45,577 nt of DNA, from contig DATGGU010000167.1 of assembly GCA_035308365.1 (NCBI GenBank), positions 1 to 45,577 on the forward strand. Reading direction: 5' to 3'. Positions 22,215 through 29,692 of the stretch are shown piece after piece. The notes beneath the pieces were generated by a model. That model had not been told where the DNA came from. It made no database searches and was given only the letters and a program-made list of their open reading frames with translations. The stretch comes from PALSA-505 sp035308365. Lineage in GTDB: Bacteria; Actinomycetota; Actinomycetes; Streptosporangiales; Streptosporangiaceae. Within the stretch, counting starts at the first letter, position 1. Each line of letters starts with the position of its first letter. The translations under genes were made by a program, and so were the position numbers.

Positions 22215-22423
22215 GAATGCTCACTCCCGTGTTCCAGAGCGGTGCTGACGGAGGAGATCAGCGCGCGCAGCGAGATGTGCACGAGGTCCACATCCGCGAT
22301 GGAGAGCCTGACCTCGCCGGAGATGACCACGCCACCGGCCAGCAGCCGGTCGAGCAGGTCGACCAGGGCGATCCGCTCGTAGCGCACCGCCGCGGGACGC
22401 CGCGTGGCGACGGGCTGGCTCAT
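22211..22423 (-). CDS. gvpS: Gas vesicle structural-like protein GvpS (GvpA family)
   Basis: 70-residue member of the GvpA/J/M fold: RYERIALVDLLDRLLAGGVVISGEVRLSIADVDLVHISLRALISSVSTALE has the alpha-beta-beta-alpha pattern with the V-V-I-x-G-x-V-x-L-S/T-I turn. It matches the small GvpS of Streptomyces clusters, thought to be a minor shell or nucleating component. ATG at 22423 overlaps the preceding GvpL stop as ATGA, and its stop overlaps the start of gvpK. Confidence 0.88.
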   Translation of the reverse strand: MSQPVATRRPAAVRYERIALVDLLDRLLAGGVVISGEVRLSIADVDLVHISLRALISSVSTALEHGSEHS

Positions 22424-23211
22424 TGCCGTGCCGCCGGTGCGGCTTCTGCGACGAAGGCGAAGGAATAGGGCGGCCATGGGCCGGTCAGCTCGACCCGCAC
22501 CGGCTCGTGCAGGCTGGCGACGCGCTGGACGGCCTCGGCGAAAGCGGCGGACTCGCCATCCTCGACGAGATAAACCGCGTTGAGAATCATCGGATCGCTC
22601 TGGCCGCTGAGCTGAGGTGCCTGTGGGGCCCGGGTGCCGGCGGCGACGGCAAGCTGGCCGAGTGACGCGTGGATCTCCTCGGCGCCGGCCAGCGCGGCCC
22701 GTTGGGCGTGCTGGCTGGCGTCCAGCTGACTGCGGCGGCGGCGCAGGTACGCCGCACCGGGCCGGTCCGCGTCATGGTCTTCTCCGGCGGCGGTGGCGGC
22801 CGGCTCCGGGCGCACCGCATACACCTTCACACCCCACTCGGTCCGCGCCGTCACCCGGCCGAGCGCCTCGGCGAAATCCTGCTGCCTGGCCTCCAGCATG
22901 GCGCCGAGGCTGTCGCGATCGCGGTACAGGGTGGCCAGGCGCATCGGGATCACCGGCACGTGCGCACCCACCGCCTCGACGACGGCGTGGTGCGACCGCG
23001 CGGTGGATTCCAGCCAGGTGAGATCCTCCAGGTGCCGGGCCAGTGCCTGCTCGCCGTACTCCGCCAGGCCGACCACGCTGACCGCGGCCGCGAGCGGGCC
23101 ACCGGTGACCACGCTGACCGGATACTCACCCACCCCGGCCAGGTGGGAGAACCACTCCGGCGCCATGCGATCCGCCACGCAGTAAGCCCAGACCGCGGTT
23201 GCGTCAGCCAC
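22420..23211 (-). CDS. gvpL: Gas vesicle protein GvpL (GvpF/L family)
   Basis: 263 residues of the GvpF/GvpL family: ATAVWAYCVADRM... with the first ferredoxin-like domain, EYGEQALARHLEDLTWLESTARSHHAVVEAVGAHVPVIPMRLATLYRDRDSLGAMLEARQQDFAEALGRVTARTEWGVKVYAV, and a C-terminal domain ending GPWPPYSFAFVAE. GvpF/L bind GvpA and prevent its aggregation during shell building. Compared with GvpF at 24401 it is the more distant copy, as expected for GvpL. GTG at 23211 overlaps the GvpJ gene by eight bases; the longer open frame runs through gvpJ in another register. Confidence 0.9.
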   Translation of the reverse strand: MADATAVWAYCVADRMAPEWFSHLAGVGEYPVSVVTGGPLAAAVSVVGLAEYGEQALARHLEDLTWLESTARSHHAVVEAVGAHVPVIPMRLATLYRDRDSLGAMLEARQQDFAEALGRVTARTEWGVKVYAVRPEPAATAAGEDHDADRPGAAYLRRRRSQLDASQHAQRAALAGAEEIHASLGQLAVAAGTRAPQAPQLSGQSDPMILNAVYLVEDGESAAFAEAVQRVASLHEPVRVELTGPWPPYSFAFVAEAAPAARQ

Positions 23212-23641
23212 GCCCGGTCTCCCTGCTGTCGCCGGCCTCCCTGTCTTCGGCCTCCCTGTCTTCGGCCTCCCTGCCTTCGACGGCGCGCTGGCCGTCATCG
23301 GATTCCAGCTCGGCGATCCGCGCGCGCAGCTCACGGTTCTCGTCGGCCAGCCTGGCCCGGTCCGAGCCTTTCGCGCTGAGCCAGGGGTCGTCCTCCCACC
23401 AATTGATGCCCACCTCCCTGGCCGTTTCGAGCGAGGCGATGACCAGGCGCAGCTTGATGGTGAGAAGCTCGATGTCGAGCAGGTTGACGCGGATATCACC
23501 CGCGATGACCAGGCCCTTGTCGAGGATGCGCTCGAGGATGTCGCCCAGGTTGGCCACGTCGCCACCGCGGCTGCCGCCGCCGTTGCCGGAGTAGCTCCTG
23601 GCCGCCTGTCCCCCGGGCCGCACCATGCTTTCGCCCGGCAT
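23204..23641 (-). CDS. gvpJ: Gas vesicle protein GvpJ (GvpA family) with acidic tail
   Basis: About 145 residues from ATG 23641 (alternatives at 23662 and 23626). GvpA-type fold at residues 32-80: NLGDILERILDKGLVIAGDIRVNLLDIELLTIKLRLVIASLETAREVGINWWEDDPWLS. The 'W-W-E-x-D-P-x-L-S' ending and the L-E-T-A-x-x-x-G segment identify GvpJ. A coiled-coil-like stretch (LADENRELRARIAELES) follows, then a repeat-like tail, AEDREAEDREAGDSRE. GvpJ is a minor shell protein that influences vesicle shape. It overlaps gvpL by eight bases. Confidence 0.88.
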   Translation of the reverse strand: MPGESMVRPGGQAARSYSGNGGGSRGGDVANLGDILERILDKGLVIAGDIRVNLLDIELLTIKLRLVIASLETAREVGINWWEDDPWLSAKGSDRARLADENRELRARIAELESDDGQRAVEGREAEDREAEDREAGDSRETGRG

Positions 23642-23642
23642 C

Positions 23643-24125
23643 TCAGCGGTCACCGTCACCATTATCGCTGCGGCCGCGCGGATAGCGCCTGGTCCTGCGA
23701 TAGGACAGCAGCGAGCCACCGGAGTCGAGGTCGGCCTCGTAGATCGCCAGGATGTCGGCGGTGGATGGCACCCGCTCGTCCTCCAGGATCTCCACGCCCA
23801 CGCGCCACCCCTCGTCGGTGGGTTCCACCGAGGTGACCCCCTGCGGCTTCTTCCCGACCAGTTCGGCAAGACCTTTCATCCCGGCGCGCGCCGCGTCCGC
23901 CGCGGAGATGCGCCCGTCGGCGCTGCGTCCCTCGTGGGCAGGAGCGGCGTCCTCGTCGTCGGCGCGCTCGTCGTCGTCGGCGCGCTCGTCGCCGGCGGCG
24001 CGCTCGTCGGCGGCGGTGCGCTCCTCGTCGGCGTCCTCGTCGTCGATGCGCTCCTCGCCGGCAGGGGCGGCGTCCTCGTCGTCAGTGCGCCGCCGGTTGT
24101 TCGATGTGCGTCGTTTTTCCGGCAT
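23643..24125 (-). CDS. gvpO: Gas vesicle protein GvpO with N-terminal acidic repeats
   Basis: 160 residues. The C-terminal ~80 residues, ISAADAARAGMKGLAELVGKKPQGVTSVEPTDEGWRVGVEILEDERVPSTADILAIYEADLDSGGSLLSYRRTRRYPRG, are a textbook GvpO domain, required for gas vesicle formation in haloarchaea. The first ~70 residues are an unusual acidic, repetitive region (repeats like DDERADDEDAAP and ERADDDERADDE) not needed in canonical GvpO. ATG at 24125 has gaggaagggtagcc upstream, a good ribosome site. gvpG ends two bases before it. Confidence 0.9.
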   Translation of the reverse strand: MPEKRRTSNNRRRTDDEDAAPAGEERIDDEDADEERTAADERAAGDERADDDERADDEDAAPAHEGRSADGRISAADAARAGMKGLAELVGKKPQGVTSVEPTDEGWRVGVEILEDERVPSTADILAIYEADLDSGGSLLSYRRTRRYPRGRSDNGDGDR

Positions 24126-24127
24126 GG

Positions 24128-24397
24128 CTACCCTTCCTCGCCTGGTGCGGCGGCCGCCTCACCGGCGGGCGTCCCGGGCTGGATCAGCCGGCCGACGGCC
24201 TGTTCCTCCTGCTGTGCGACATCCTCTTCGGATATCTGGCCGGTCGCGGCCTCCCACTCGGCTTCCTCAAGCTCGTGACGGACCGCCGCGGGATTGTAGT
24301 ACTCCTGCTCCGCCTCGTCCTGGATGATCTCCGCGAGCTTCATCAGGCCCTGGACCGGCAGCAGCGGCAGGCGGAAAGGCAGCGTCAGCAGGTTCAC
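24128..24397 (-). CDS. gvpG: Gas vesicle protein GvpG
   Basis: 89 residues: MNLLTLPFRLPLLPVQGLMKLAEIIQDEAEQEYYNPAAVRHELEEAEWEAATGQISEEDVAQQEEQAVGRL. The amphipathic N-terminus followed by a long Glu-rich helical region with 'L-x-x-L-x-x-x-x-x-x-G-x-I-S-x-E/D-E/D' is diagnostic of GvpG, an accessory protein found in early assembly complexes with GvpF/L. It starts only three bases after the stop of gvpF, tight packing that supports a single transcript. Confidence 0.9.
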   Translation of the reverse strand: MNLLTLPFRLPLLPVQGLMKLAEIIQDEAEQEYYNPAAVRHELEEAEWEAATGQISEEDVAQQEEQAVGRLIQPGTPAGEAAAAPGEEG

Positions 24398-24400
24398 GGG

Positions 24401-25183
24401 TCAGCCCTCGGCGGGCGGTGCCCCGACGAAGTCGTAGACCGCCATGGGACCCAGCAACCGCACGGTGACCCGGTCCTCCCAGTCACGGGTCAGGTCCGCC
24501 ACGGCCTGCTCCAGATCGTCCTGCTTGGACGTGTCCACCATCACGGCCACGTGCACGGCGTCCTGCTCGTGCGTGGGCTCGCGCACGCTGGTCGCCACGC
24601 AGTGCGGTTCCAGGATCCGGCCCAGCTCGCGGGTGTCCGCCTCACGCTTGGCGGCGATGGCATCGGCGATGATCTCACCGAGCCGGATCCGCACGTCCCG
24701 GGTGGCGTCGTCGTCCGGGGCCTTGCTGATCTCGTCCTTGAGCTCGGCTGCCTCCGGGTTTTCGGACAGGATCTCGTTCAGCACGGCCGGCTCCACGTAC
24801 CTGCCCTTGACCACGTACTGGACACGCCCCTCCAGTTCCCGCAACGCGCTGGTGAACTCCTCGCGGTGCGGCGCGAGAAGCTCATCGACGACCGCGTCTT
24901 TGCTGGTCAGAACCGCTCCGAACCGGAGGGGCAGGACGGCGACCTCGGCCGCGGACGCATCGAGCAACTGCTGATGTGCCATCAGGTCCTCTGGCTGGCC
25001 GAGAGGCCGGCTCAGGTCGATCTCGCTGACCAGGGCGGCGATCCCGTCGTGCCGGACGATCTCCACGCGGGCGGGGGGATCCCCCACTCCCCTGGCTTCA
25101 TCGGTCGGCTCGACGTCCTGGGAAACGATCCCATAGACGTAGCAGCCACGCTCCGATCGCCCTGTCTGCGGTTCCGCTGCCAC
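24401..25183 (-). CDS. gvpF: Gas vesicle protein GvpF
   Basis: 260 residues of the GvpF/L family: GCYVYGIVSQDVEPTDEARGVGDPPARVEIVRHDGIAALVSEIDLSRPLGQPEDLMAHQQLLDASAAEVAVLPLRFGAVLTSKDAVVDELLAPHREEFTSALRELEGRVQYVVKGRY, ending LLGPMAVYDFVG. This is close to canonical GvpF, the chaperone-like structural protein that binds GvpA. GTG at 25183 is preceded by aagggagagctgac, a good ribosome site, and follows gvpA by one base. The longer open frame reaching 25435 lies inside gvpA and is rejected. Confidence 0.92.
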   Translation of the reverse strand: MAAEPQTGRSERGCYVYGIVSQDVEPTDEARGVGDPPARVEIVRHDGIAALVSEIDLSRPLGQPEDLMAHQQLLDASAAEVAVLPLRFGAVLTSKDAVVDELLAPHREEFTSALRELEGRVQYVVKGRYVEPAVLNEILSENPEAAELKDEISKAPDDDATRDVRIRLGEIIADAIAAKREADTRELGRILEPHCVATSVREPTHEQDAVHVAVMVDTSKQDDLEQAVADLTRDWEDRVTVRLLGPMAVYDFVGAPPAEG

Positions 25184-25184
25184 G

Positions 25185-25601
25185 TCAGCTCTCCCTTCGC
25201 GACTGCCGCCGGCTTCCCTGGCGGTTCGGCGCATGCTCCTGCTCGTCGTCCTGGCCGACGAAGTCCCGCAGCTTGTCGCCCGCCGCCTCCAGCGCGCCCT
25301 TGGTCTTCTTCTCCGCGCCGCCTTCCTCCATGTCCCCGACGAGCTCCGGCAGGCTCTCCTTTTCCTGGGAGATGTCGAGCCGGTTGACCGCTTCGGCGAA
25401 CTTGAGGTAGGTGTCAACGCTCGCCACCACGACACGCGCGTCGATGGTCAGCAGTTCGATGCCGACCAGCGACACCCGCACGTACGCATCGATGACGAGT
25501 CCCTTGTCCAGGATGGTGTCGATGACGTCGGCCAGTCCGGTGGGGGACGGCCGGCCCATCTGACCACCGCCACCACTTGTGGTTTGCACTGCGCTGGTCA
25601 T
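25185..25601 (-). CDS. gvpA: Major gas vesicle shell protein GvpA, C-terminally extended
   Basis: 138 residues. Residues 22-77, GLADVIDTILDKGLVIDAYVRVSLVGIELLTIDARVVVASVDTYLKFAEAVNRLDI, are an almost canonical GvpA shell domain (alpha-beta-beta-alpha that builds the gas vesicle ribs). Cyanobacterial GvpA ends about here at ~70 residues; this protein adds ~60 residues with a second amphipathic helix (KGALEAAGDKLRDFVGQDDEQE) and a basic tail (NRQGSRRQSRRES). Such extensions occur in actinomycete GvpA. ATG 25601 overlaps the SRPBCC stop by ATGA. Confidence 0.93.
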   Translation of the reverse strand: MTSAVQTTSGGGGQMGRPSPTGLADVIDTILDKGLVIDAYVRVSLVGIELLTIDARVVVASVDTYLKFAEAVNRLDISQEKESLPELVGDMEEGGAEKKTKGALEAAGDKLRDFVGQDDEQEHAPNRQGSRRQSRRES

Positions 25602-26797
25602 GATGCGCTCCTCCGTGTGGTGGTACGGGTGGCACGGCGCCGGCCTGGCGACGGCTCACGCGAACCCGCCCGCCGTTCGCCGTTGCTGCTGCCCGCGCGC
25701 CCCCGCCTGGAGCGGCCGCCGGTTTCCTCGCTGTCCTCCGGCTGCTCACCCTCCGTCGTGTCCGCTTCCGCGCGTCCTTCGGGACCTTCCCCGTCTTCGC
25801 GTCCTTCGGGGCCTTCTTCGTCTTCAGGGCCTTCCTCGTCTTCGCGGTCTTCAGGGCCTTCCTCGTCTTCGCGGTCTTCGGGGCCTTCCTCGTCTTCGCG
25901 GTCTTCTGGGCCTTCCTGGTCTTCGCGGTCTTCGGGGCCTTCCTCGTCTTCGGCCGGCTCTTCCCCGGTGGCCGGTTCGTGGTCCTGGACGACCTCGCCG
26001 TCTTCGATGACCCCCCGCCAGCCCTCGATGTCGTCCGGGTGGGTGATGACATCGGACATGACGTGCCGGCGGAAGTGCTTCAGTTCGAGCCGTGCCCGCC
26101 GGCCCTGGGCCCGCCACAGGTTGCCGGTGCGCTCGAACAGGCCCTGCGGGTGGTATTCGAGGACCAGGAGGATACGGGTGAGATTCGGGGCGAGCTCGTG
26201 GAAGGTCACCGCGCCGTCGACGTAACCCTTGTCTCCCTTCGAGCGCCAGACGATGTGATCGTCCGGCACCTGGCTGGTGATCGTCGACTCCCAGGAGCGA
26301 TGAGACCAGAAGACCTGCGCCTTCCAGCGGAGCTTCTCCTCCGACTGCTGCTCGACGCTTTCCACCTTCTTCATGAACTTGGGGAAGTCGGCGAACTGCG
26401 TCCACTGGTTGTAGGCCACATGCACGGGAACGCCAACATCGATCGACTCGACGATGCTGGTGACCTTCAGCTTCTTGCCGCCGCCTTTGCCTTTCCCGCC
26501 GCCTCCGATCGCGTCCTGCACCTTGTCCTTGATGCCGGCCGCCCCGGCGCCCAGCAGAGCCCGGGTCGGTGACTTGCCCTCGGCGATGTCCTGCACGCCG
26601 GTGATCGCGCCGACAAGGCTCGAGCCGCCCTTGTCCTCGGCGAAGTCGGTCAGCCGGCTTGTGACGCCGCCCACCTTGTCGCGGACGGACTTCACCGCCC
26701 TGTCCCCCACCGCGCTCAGCAGGTTCTGGACTTCGCCCCGCAGCCGGTCGGTGGGCAGTGCCTGGCCGTTGCCCCGGGAGTTGCTCGTGGTTGGCAT
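25598..26797 (-). CDS. Gas-vesicle-associated SRPBCC protein with acidic 9-residue repeats (GvpZ-like position)
   Basis: 399 residues in four parts. Residues 1-110 hold an amphipathic helical region; residues ~112-260 a polyketide-cyclase/START-like SRPBCC domain (VTSIVESIDVGVPVHVAYNQWTQFADFPKFMKKVESVEQ). Then come about seven near-identical acidic repeats (EGPEDREDE; DNA unit 27 bp, ~25790-25960) and a basic tail (GRRRATRTTTRRSAS). SRPBCC proteins of this type sit in Streptomyces gas vesicle clusters. ATG 26797 is chosen because ggaggtg lies eight bases before it; the GTG at 26806 overlaps that site. It may shield or organise shell protein; function unproved. Confidence 0.8.
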   Translation of the reverse strand: MPTTSNSRGNGQALPTDRLRGEVQNLLSAVGDRAVKSVRDKVGGVTSRLTDFAEDKGGSSLVGAITGVQDIAEGKSPTRALLGAGAAGIKDKVQDAIGGGGKGKGGGKKLKVTSIVESIDVGVPVHVAYNQWTQFADFPKFMKKVESVEQQSEEKLRWKAQVFWSHRSWESTITSQVPDDHIVWRSKGDKGYVDGAVTFHELAPNLTRILLVLEYHPQGLFERTGNLWRAQGRRARLELKHFRRHVMSDVITHPDDIEGWRGVIEDGEVVQDHEPATGEEPAEDEEGPEDREDQEGPEDREDEEGPEDREDEEGPEDREDEEGPEDEEGPEGREDGEGPEGRAEADTTEGEQPEDSEETGGRSRRGRAGSSNGERRAGSREPSPGRRRATRTTTRRSAS

Positions 26798-26802
26798 CCG
26801 GA

Positions 26803-27387
26803 TCACCTCCGTGTGCGCCGGACGGGCGCACCGGCCGTCGACCGGGTACGGCTGCCCCGGCTGGACGCGGCCCTGCGCCTGCTCGGTGCCGGCTCGTCCT
26901 CTGGTTCTTCGTCCTCAGGTTCCTCATCGAGCTCGTCGGCCGGTTCGGCTTCGTCGAGGTCCTCGGGCTCCTCGGGCTCCTCGGTTTCCTCGAAGGCCTC
27001 GGGCTCGCCGTCAGCGCCGCCCCGGGCCTCGCCGGCCCCGTTGCCGCCACGTTCGCCGGCCTGCCGGAGGGCATCGGCCCGGTCGTGCAGCTTGTCGCTC
27101 ACCCGGTCGAGCTGCCCGCGCGCCGCGGTCAGCATCGCGGTCTTGCCGGCTTCCACCAGGTCGCCACGGATCAGGTCGGTGACCTCACCCAGCCCAGGGG
27201 AGAGTTTCCCCAGCGCATCGCTCGAGCCGATCAGCTTGCCGCCGCGCTTGAGCAACTGGCCGGTGAGCCCACCGAACCCGCCGCTCGCCGCGGCGACCGA
27301 CAGGCCGACCGCCAGCTTGAATTTGCGGCGCCGCCCAAGGAGGTAGCCCGCTCCGGCGGCCAGCGCCGTCTGTGTTCCGCACTTCAT
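26803..27387 (-). CDS. Gas-vesicle cluster protein with acidic middle and basic tail (GvpY-like position)
   Basis: 194 residues, first gene of the operon. N-terminus MKCGTQTALAAGAGYLLGRRRKFKLAVGLSVAAASGGFGGLTGQLLKRGGKLIG includes a hydrophobic stretch; then a helical section (LTAARGQLDRVSDKLHDRADALRQAGERG); then a run of Glu/Asp-Pro (EETEEPEEPEDLDEAEPADELDEEPEDEEP); then SRRRAASSRGSRTRS. The beginning resembles the small gas vesicle cluster proteins of streptomycetes known as GvpY, but I am not certain. ATG 27387 has aggacgggac upstream. It ends five bases before the SRPBCC start. Confidence 0.75.
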   Translation of the reverse strand: MKCGTQTALAAGAGYLLGRRRKFKLAVGLSVAAASGGFGGLTGQLLKRGGKLIGSSDALGKLSPGLGEVTDLIRGDLVEAGKTAMLTAARGQLDRVSDKLHDRADALRQAGERGGNGAGEARGGADGEPEAFEETEEPEEPEDLDEAEPADELDEEPEDEEPEDEPAPSRRRAASSRGSRTRSTAGAPVRRTRR

Positions 27388-27502
27388 TGTCCCGTCCTTG
27401 CGCTCCGTCTCGGGCGCGTGCCCCTCGCCGCGGTTTCGCGATGCGGTGGGCGGTACACGCATGTCTTGCCGTCTGTCGTCGTTGTGTTGATGGCAGGCTC
27501 GG

Positions 27503-27527
27503 CTACCCGGGGCACAAACGCTTAAAC
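27503..27527 (-). promoter_or_regulatory. SigB-like promoter of the gas vesicle operon
   Basis: On the minus strand GTTTAA (27527-27522), 13-bp spacer, GGGTAG (27508-27503). This fits the general-stress SigB/SigF consensus GTTTAA-N12-15-GGGTAT closely. The first gene starts ~115 bp downstream. It implies induction by osmotic or stationary-phase stress. Confidence 0.6.
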
Positions 27528-27611
27528 CAGCGGAAACCCGGCCGCGGCCGCCGGCAGAGCCGTGTCGGGGCCGGCTTGCGCCCGTCCGGCCGGCGAGGTG
27601 ATCCTCGGGAA

Positions 27612-29582
27612 ATGACCACAGGCCGGCGTGGGGACCGAGGAGGCGTGCTGAAGCAACTGCCGCACGGCGCCTCGGCCAGGGTCCGCGAGGCGGTCGCACC
27701 GGAGTGGCTGGTCGAGATCGTGCGGCCGCGCCGGGCGGCGCCGCCCTGGCCGCTGATGATCCGTGCCGCCCTGGCCATCTGCGTGCCGCTGGCCATCGGG
27801 CTTGGCGTGCACCGGGTGGCGCTGGGGCTGTTGCCGGCCATCGGCGGGCTGATCGCCGTGGTGGTGGACGTCGGCGGCCCGTACCGGGCGCGGGTCAAAC
27901 GGGTGGGGTCGGCCACGGTGTTCGGCGGGGCGGTGGGGCTGACCATCGGGACCGCCATCCACGGGCGCGGCTGGGTCGCCGTTGCCGTGCTCGTGCTGAT
28001 CGCCGGCCTCTCGGTGGTGATCAGCGAGCTGGGCAGCACGGGCTCGGTGACCGGGCTGCAGATGCTGACGTACGCGTCGTTCGGCTTCGGCCCGCTGGGC
28101 GGGCTGCGGCCCTGGTGGAGCGGGCCGCTGGAATTCCTGATCGGCGTCGCCTGGGCGATGATCCTGATCATCCCCGGCTGGATCCTGTATCCGCGCTCCG
28201 CTGAGCAGCACGCGGTCGCCGATGTGTACCGGGCGCAGGCGGCCAGGCTGCGCGTGGTTGGCAGCGGCGATTACGCGGCCGCCAGAAGGGCCGTGACCGC
28301 CGCGGTGAGCACGGCCTACGACCAGTTGCTGACCACGCGATCGGCGATCGGCGGGGTCGACCCCCGGCTGAGGCGGCTGGCCGCGCTGCTCAACCAGTCC
28401 CAGTTGCTGAGCGAGGCGGCGGCGGCGCTCCAGCTGGAGGACGCCACGGTGCCCGGCCAGATCGCCGATGCGGCCGAGCAGATGGCCGACTCGGTGCAGT
28501 ACGGGACGCCGCCCCCGTCCGTCCCGCCGGCCTGGAGTGGCAGCCCGGGCGCCAGGGCGCTGTGCAACGCGCTGACTGGTGCGGCCCGGCTGCTGTCGGG
28601 CAAGCGGATACCCTCCGGCCCTGAGGCCGCGCCGCCCAGTTTGGGTGAGCGCCTGCGCGGGATAGCGGACAGGATCCGGGCGGGCAGGCTGGTCCGGCTG
28701 TTCGCGCTGCGGCTGATGGCGAGCATCGGAGTCGCCGCCGTGATGAGCGAGGTGCTGCCGCTACAGCGCTCGTACTGGGTCGTGCTGACCGTGGCAATCG
28801 TGCTGAAGCCGGACTTCGGCTCGGTGTTCGCCAGGGCGCTGCAACGTGGCATCGGGACGATCGTGGGAGCCGTGCTCGGCGCGGTCATCCTGGCGATCGT
28901 TCCGTACGGGCCGTGGCTGCTGATCCCGTTCGCCATGCTGGCGGCATTGCTTCCGTACGGACGCAGCCTGAACTACGGGCTGCTGTCAACGTTCCTGACG
29001 CCGCTGGTCGTCGTGCTGATCGACCTGCTCGACCGGACCGGGTGGCGGCTGGCCGAGGCCCGGCTGACCGACACGCTGCTCGGCTGCGGCATCGCGCTGG
29101 TGATCGGGTACGCGCCCTGGCCGTCGAGCTGGCGGGCGCACCTGCCGGGCCAGTTCGCCGAGACGCTCGGCCACGTCGCCAGGTACACCGAGGGGGCGCT
29201 GACCGGCAGCTCGCCGGACCGGGCGAAGCTGCGCAGGCAGACCTACCGGGAGCTGTCGGACCTGCAGGCGGAGTTCCAGCGGACCATGGCCCAGCCGCGT
29301 TCCATCAACCACTGGTCCGCTGCCTGGTGGCCCGCGGTGGTCGGGCTGGAGCGGGTGATGGACACCGTGACGGCGACCGCGGTCGGCATGGACCACGGTG
29401 AGCCCGCGCCGACGGCGCAGGGCGTGCACCAGCTGGCCGGGGCGCTGGACCGGATCGCCGGGGCGGTGCAGGACGGGTTCGGTGCATCGCTGTCGACGGC
29501 GGCCGGGGCCAGCCTGCCCGATGAGGAGGCGCTGGCGCCGGTCGCCGACGCGGTGCGCGGGGTACAGGCCGTGCTGGCGTGA
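27612..29582 (+). CDS. FUSC-family (aromatic-acid exporter-like) membrane protein
   Basis: 656 residues with two groups of about six membrane helices separated by a soluble region. The first group runs PPWPLMIRAALAICVPLAIGLGVHRVALGLLPAIGGLIAVVVDVGGPYRARVKRVGSATVFGGAVGLTIG, the second LFALRLMASIGVAAVMSEVLPLQRSYWVVLTVAIVLKPDFGSVFARALQRGIGTIVGAVLGAVI. The latter is the FUSC domain motif 'YWxxLTxxxVLxPdxGxxxxRxxxRxxGTxxG'. Family members (AaeB, YccS, fusaric acid resistance proteins) efflux aromatic acids. ATG 27612 is chosen because the longer open frame crosses the gas vesicle promoter. It diverges from the operon. Confidence 0.88.
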   Translation: MTTGRRGDRGGVLKQLPHGASARVREAVAPEWLVEIVRPRRAAPPWPLMIRAALAICVPLAIGLGVHRVALGLLPAIGGLIAVVVDVGGPYRARVKRVGSATVFGGAVGLTIGTAIHGRGWVAVAVLVLIAGLSVVISELGSTGSVTGLQMLTYASFGFGPLGGLRPWWSGPLEFLIGVAWAMILIIPGWILYPRSAEQHAVADVYRAQAARLRVVGSGDYAAARRAVTAAVSTAYDQLLTTRSAIGGVDPRLRRLAALLNQSQLLSEAAAALQLEDATVPGQIADAAEQMADSVQYGTPPPSVPPAWSGSPGARALCNALTGAARLLSGKRIPSGPEAAPPSLGERLRGIADRIRAGRLVRLFALRLMASIGVAAVMSEVLPLQRSYWVVLTVAIVLKPDFGSVFARALQRGIGTIVGAVLGAVILAIVPYGPWLLIPFAMLAALLPYGRSLNYGLLSTFLTPLVVVLIDLLDRTGWRLAEARLTDTLLGCGIALVIGYAPWPSSWRAHLPGQFAETLGHVARYTEGALTGSSPDRAKLRRQTYRELSDLQAEFQRTMAQPRSINHWSAAWWPAVVGLERVMDTVTATAVGMDHGEPAPTAQGVHQLAGALDRIAGAVQDGFGASLSTAAGASLPDEEALAPVADAVRGVQAVLA

Positions 29583-29692
29583 CCTGTCGATGCCGTCCTG
29601 GTCCGGTCGCTGTTCACGGCGCTGGGCTACGCCGAATGAGGCTGTTACGCCGGAGGTGCGCCCGCGATGATTAACCCCGGAAGGGGGAGGCC

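Noticed and set aside
25851..27074. 407-codon minus-strand open frame in the gas vesicle operon
   Set aside because: It is another register of the repeat-rich SRPBCC gene and the leading hypothetical gene; Arg/Pro/Gly-rich with no domain.
29583..29692. Possible short peptide after the FUSC gene (DAVLVRSLFTALGYAE)
   Set aside because: Too short and lacks its own start with a ribosome site; may be a remnant but cannot be supported.
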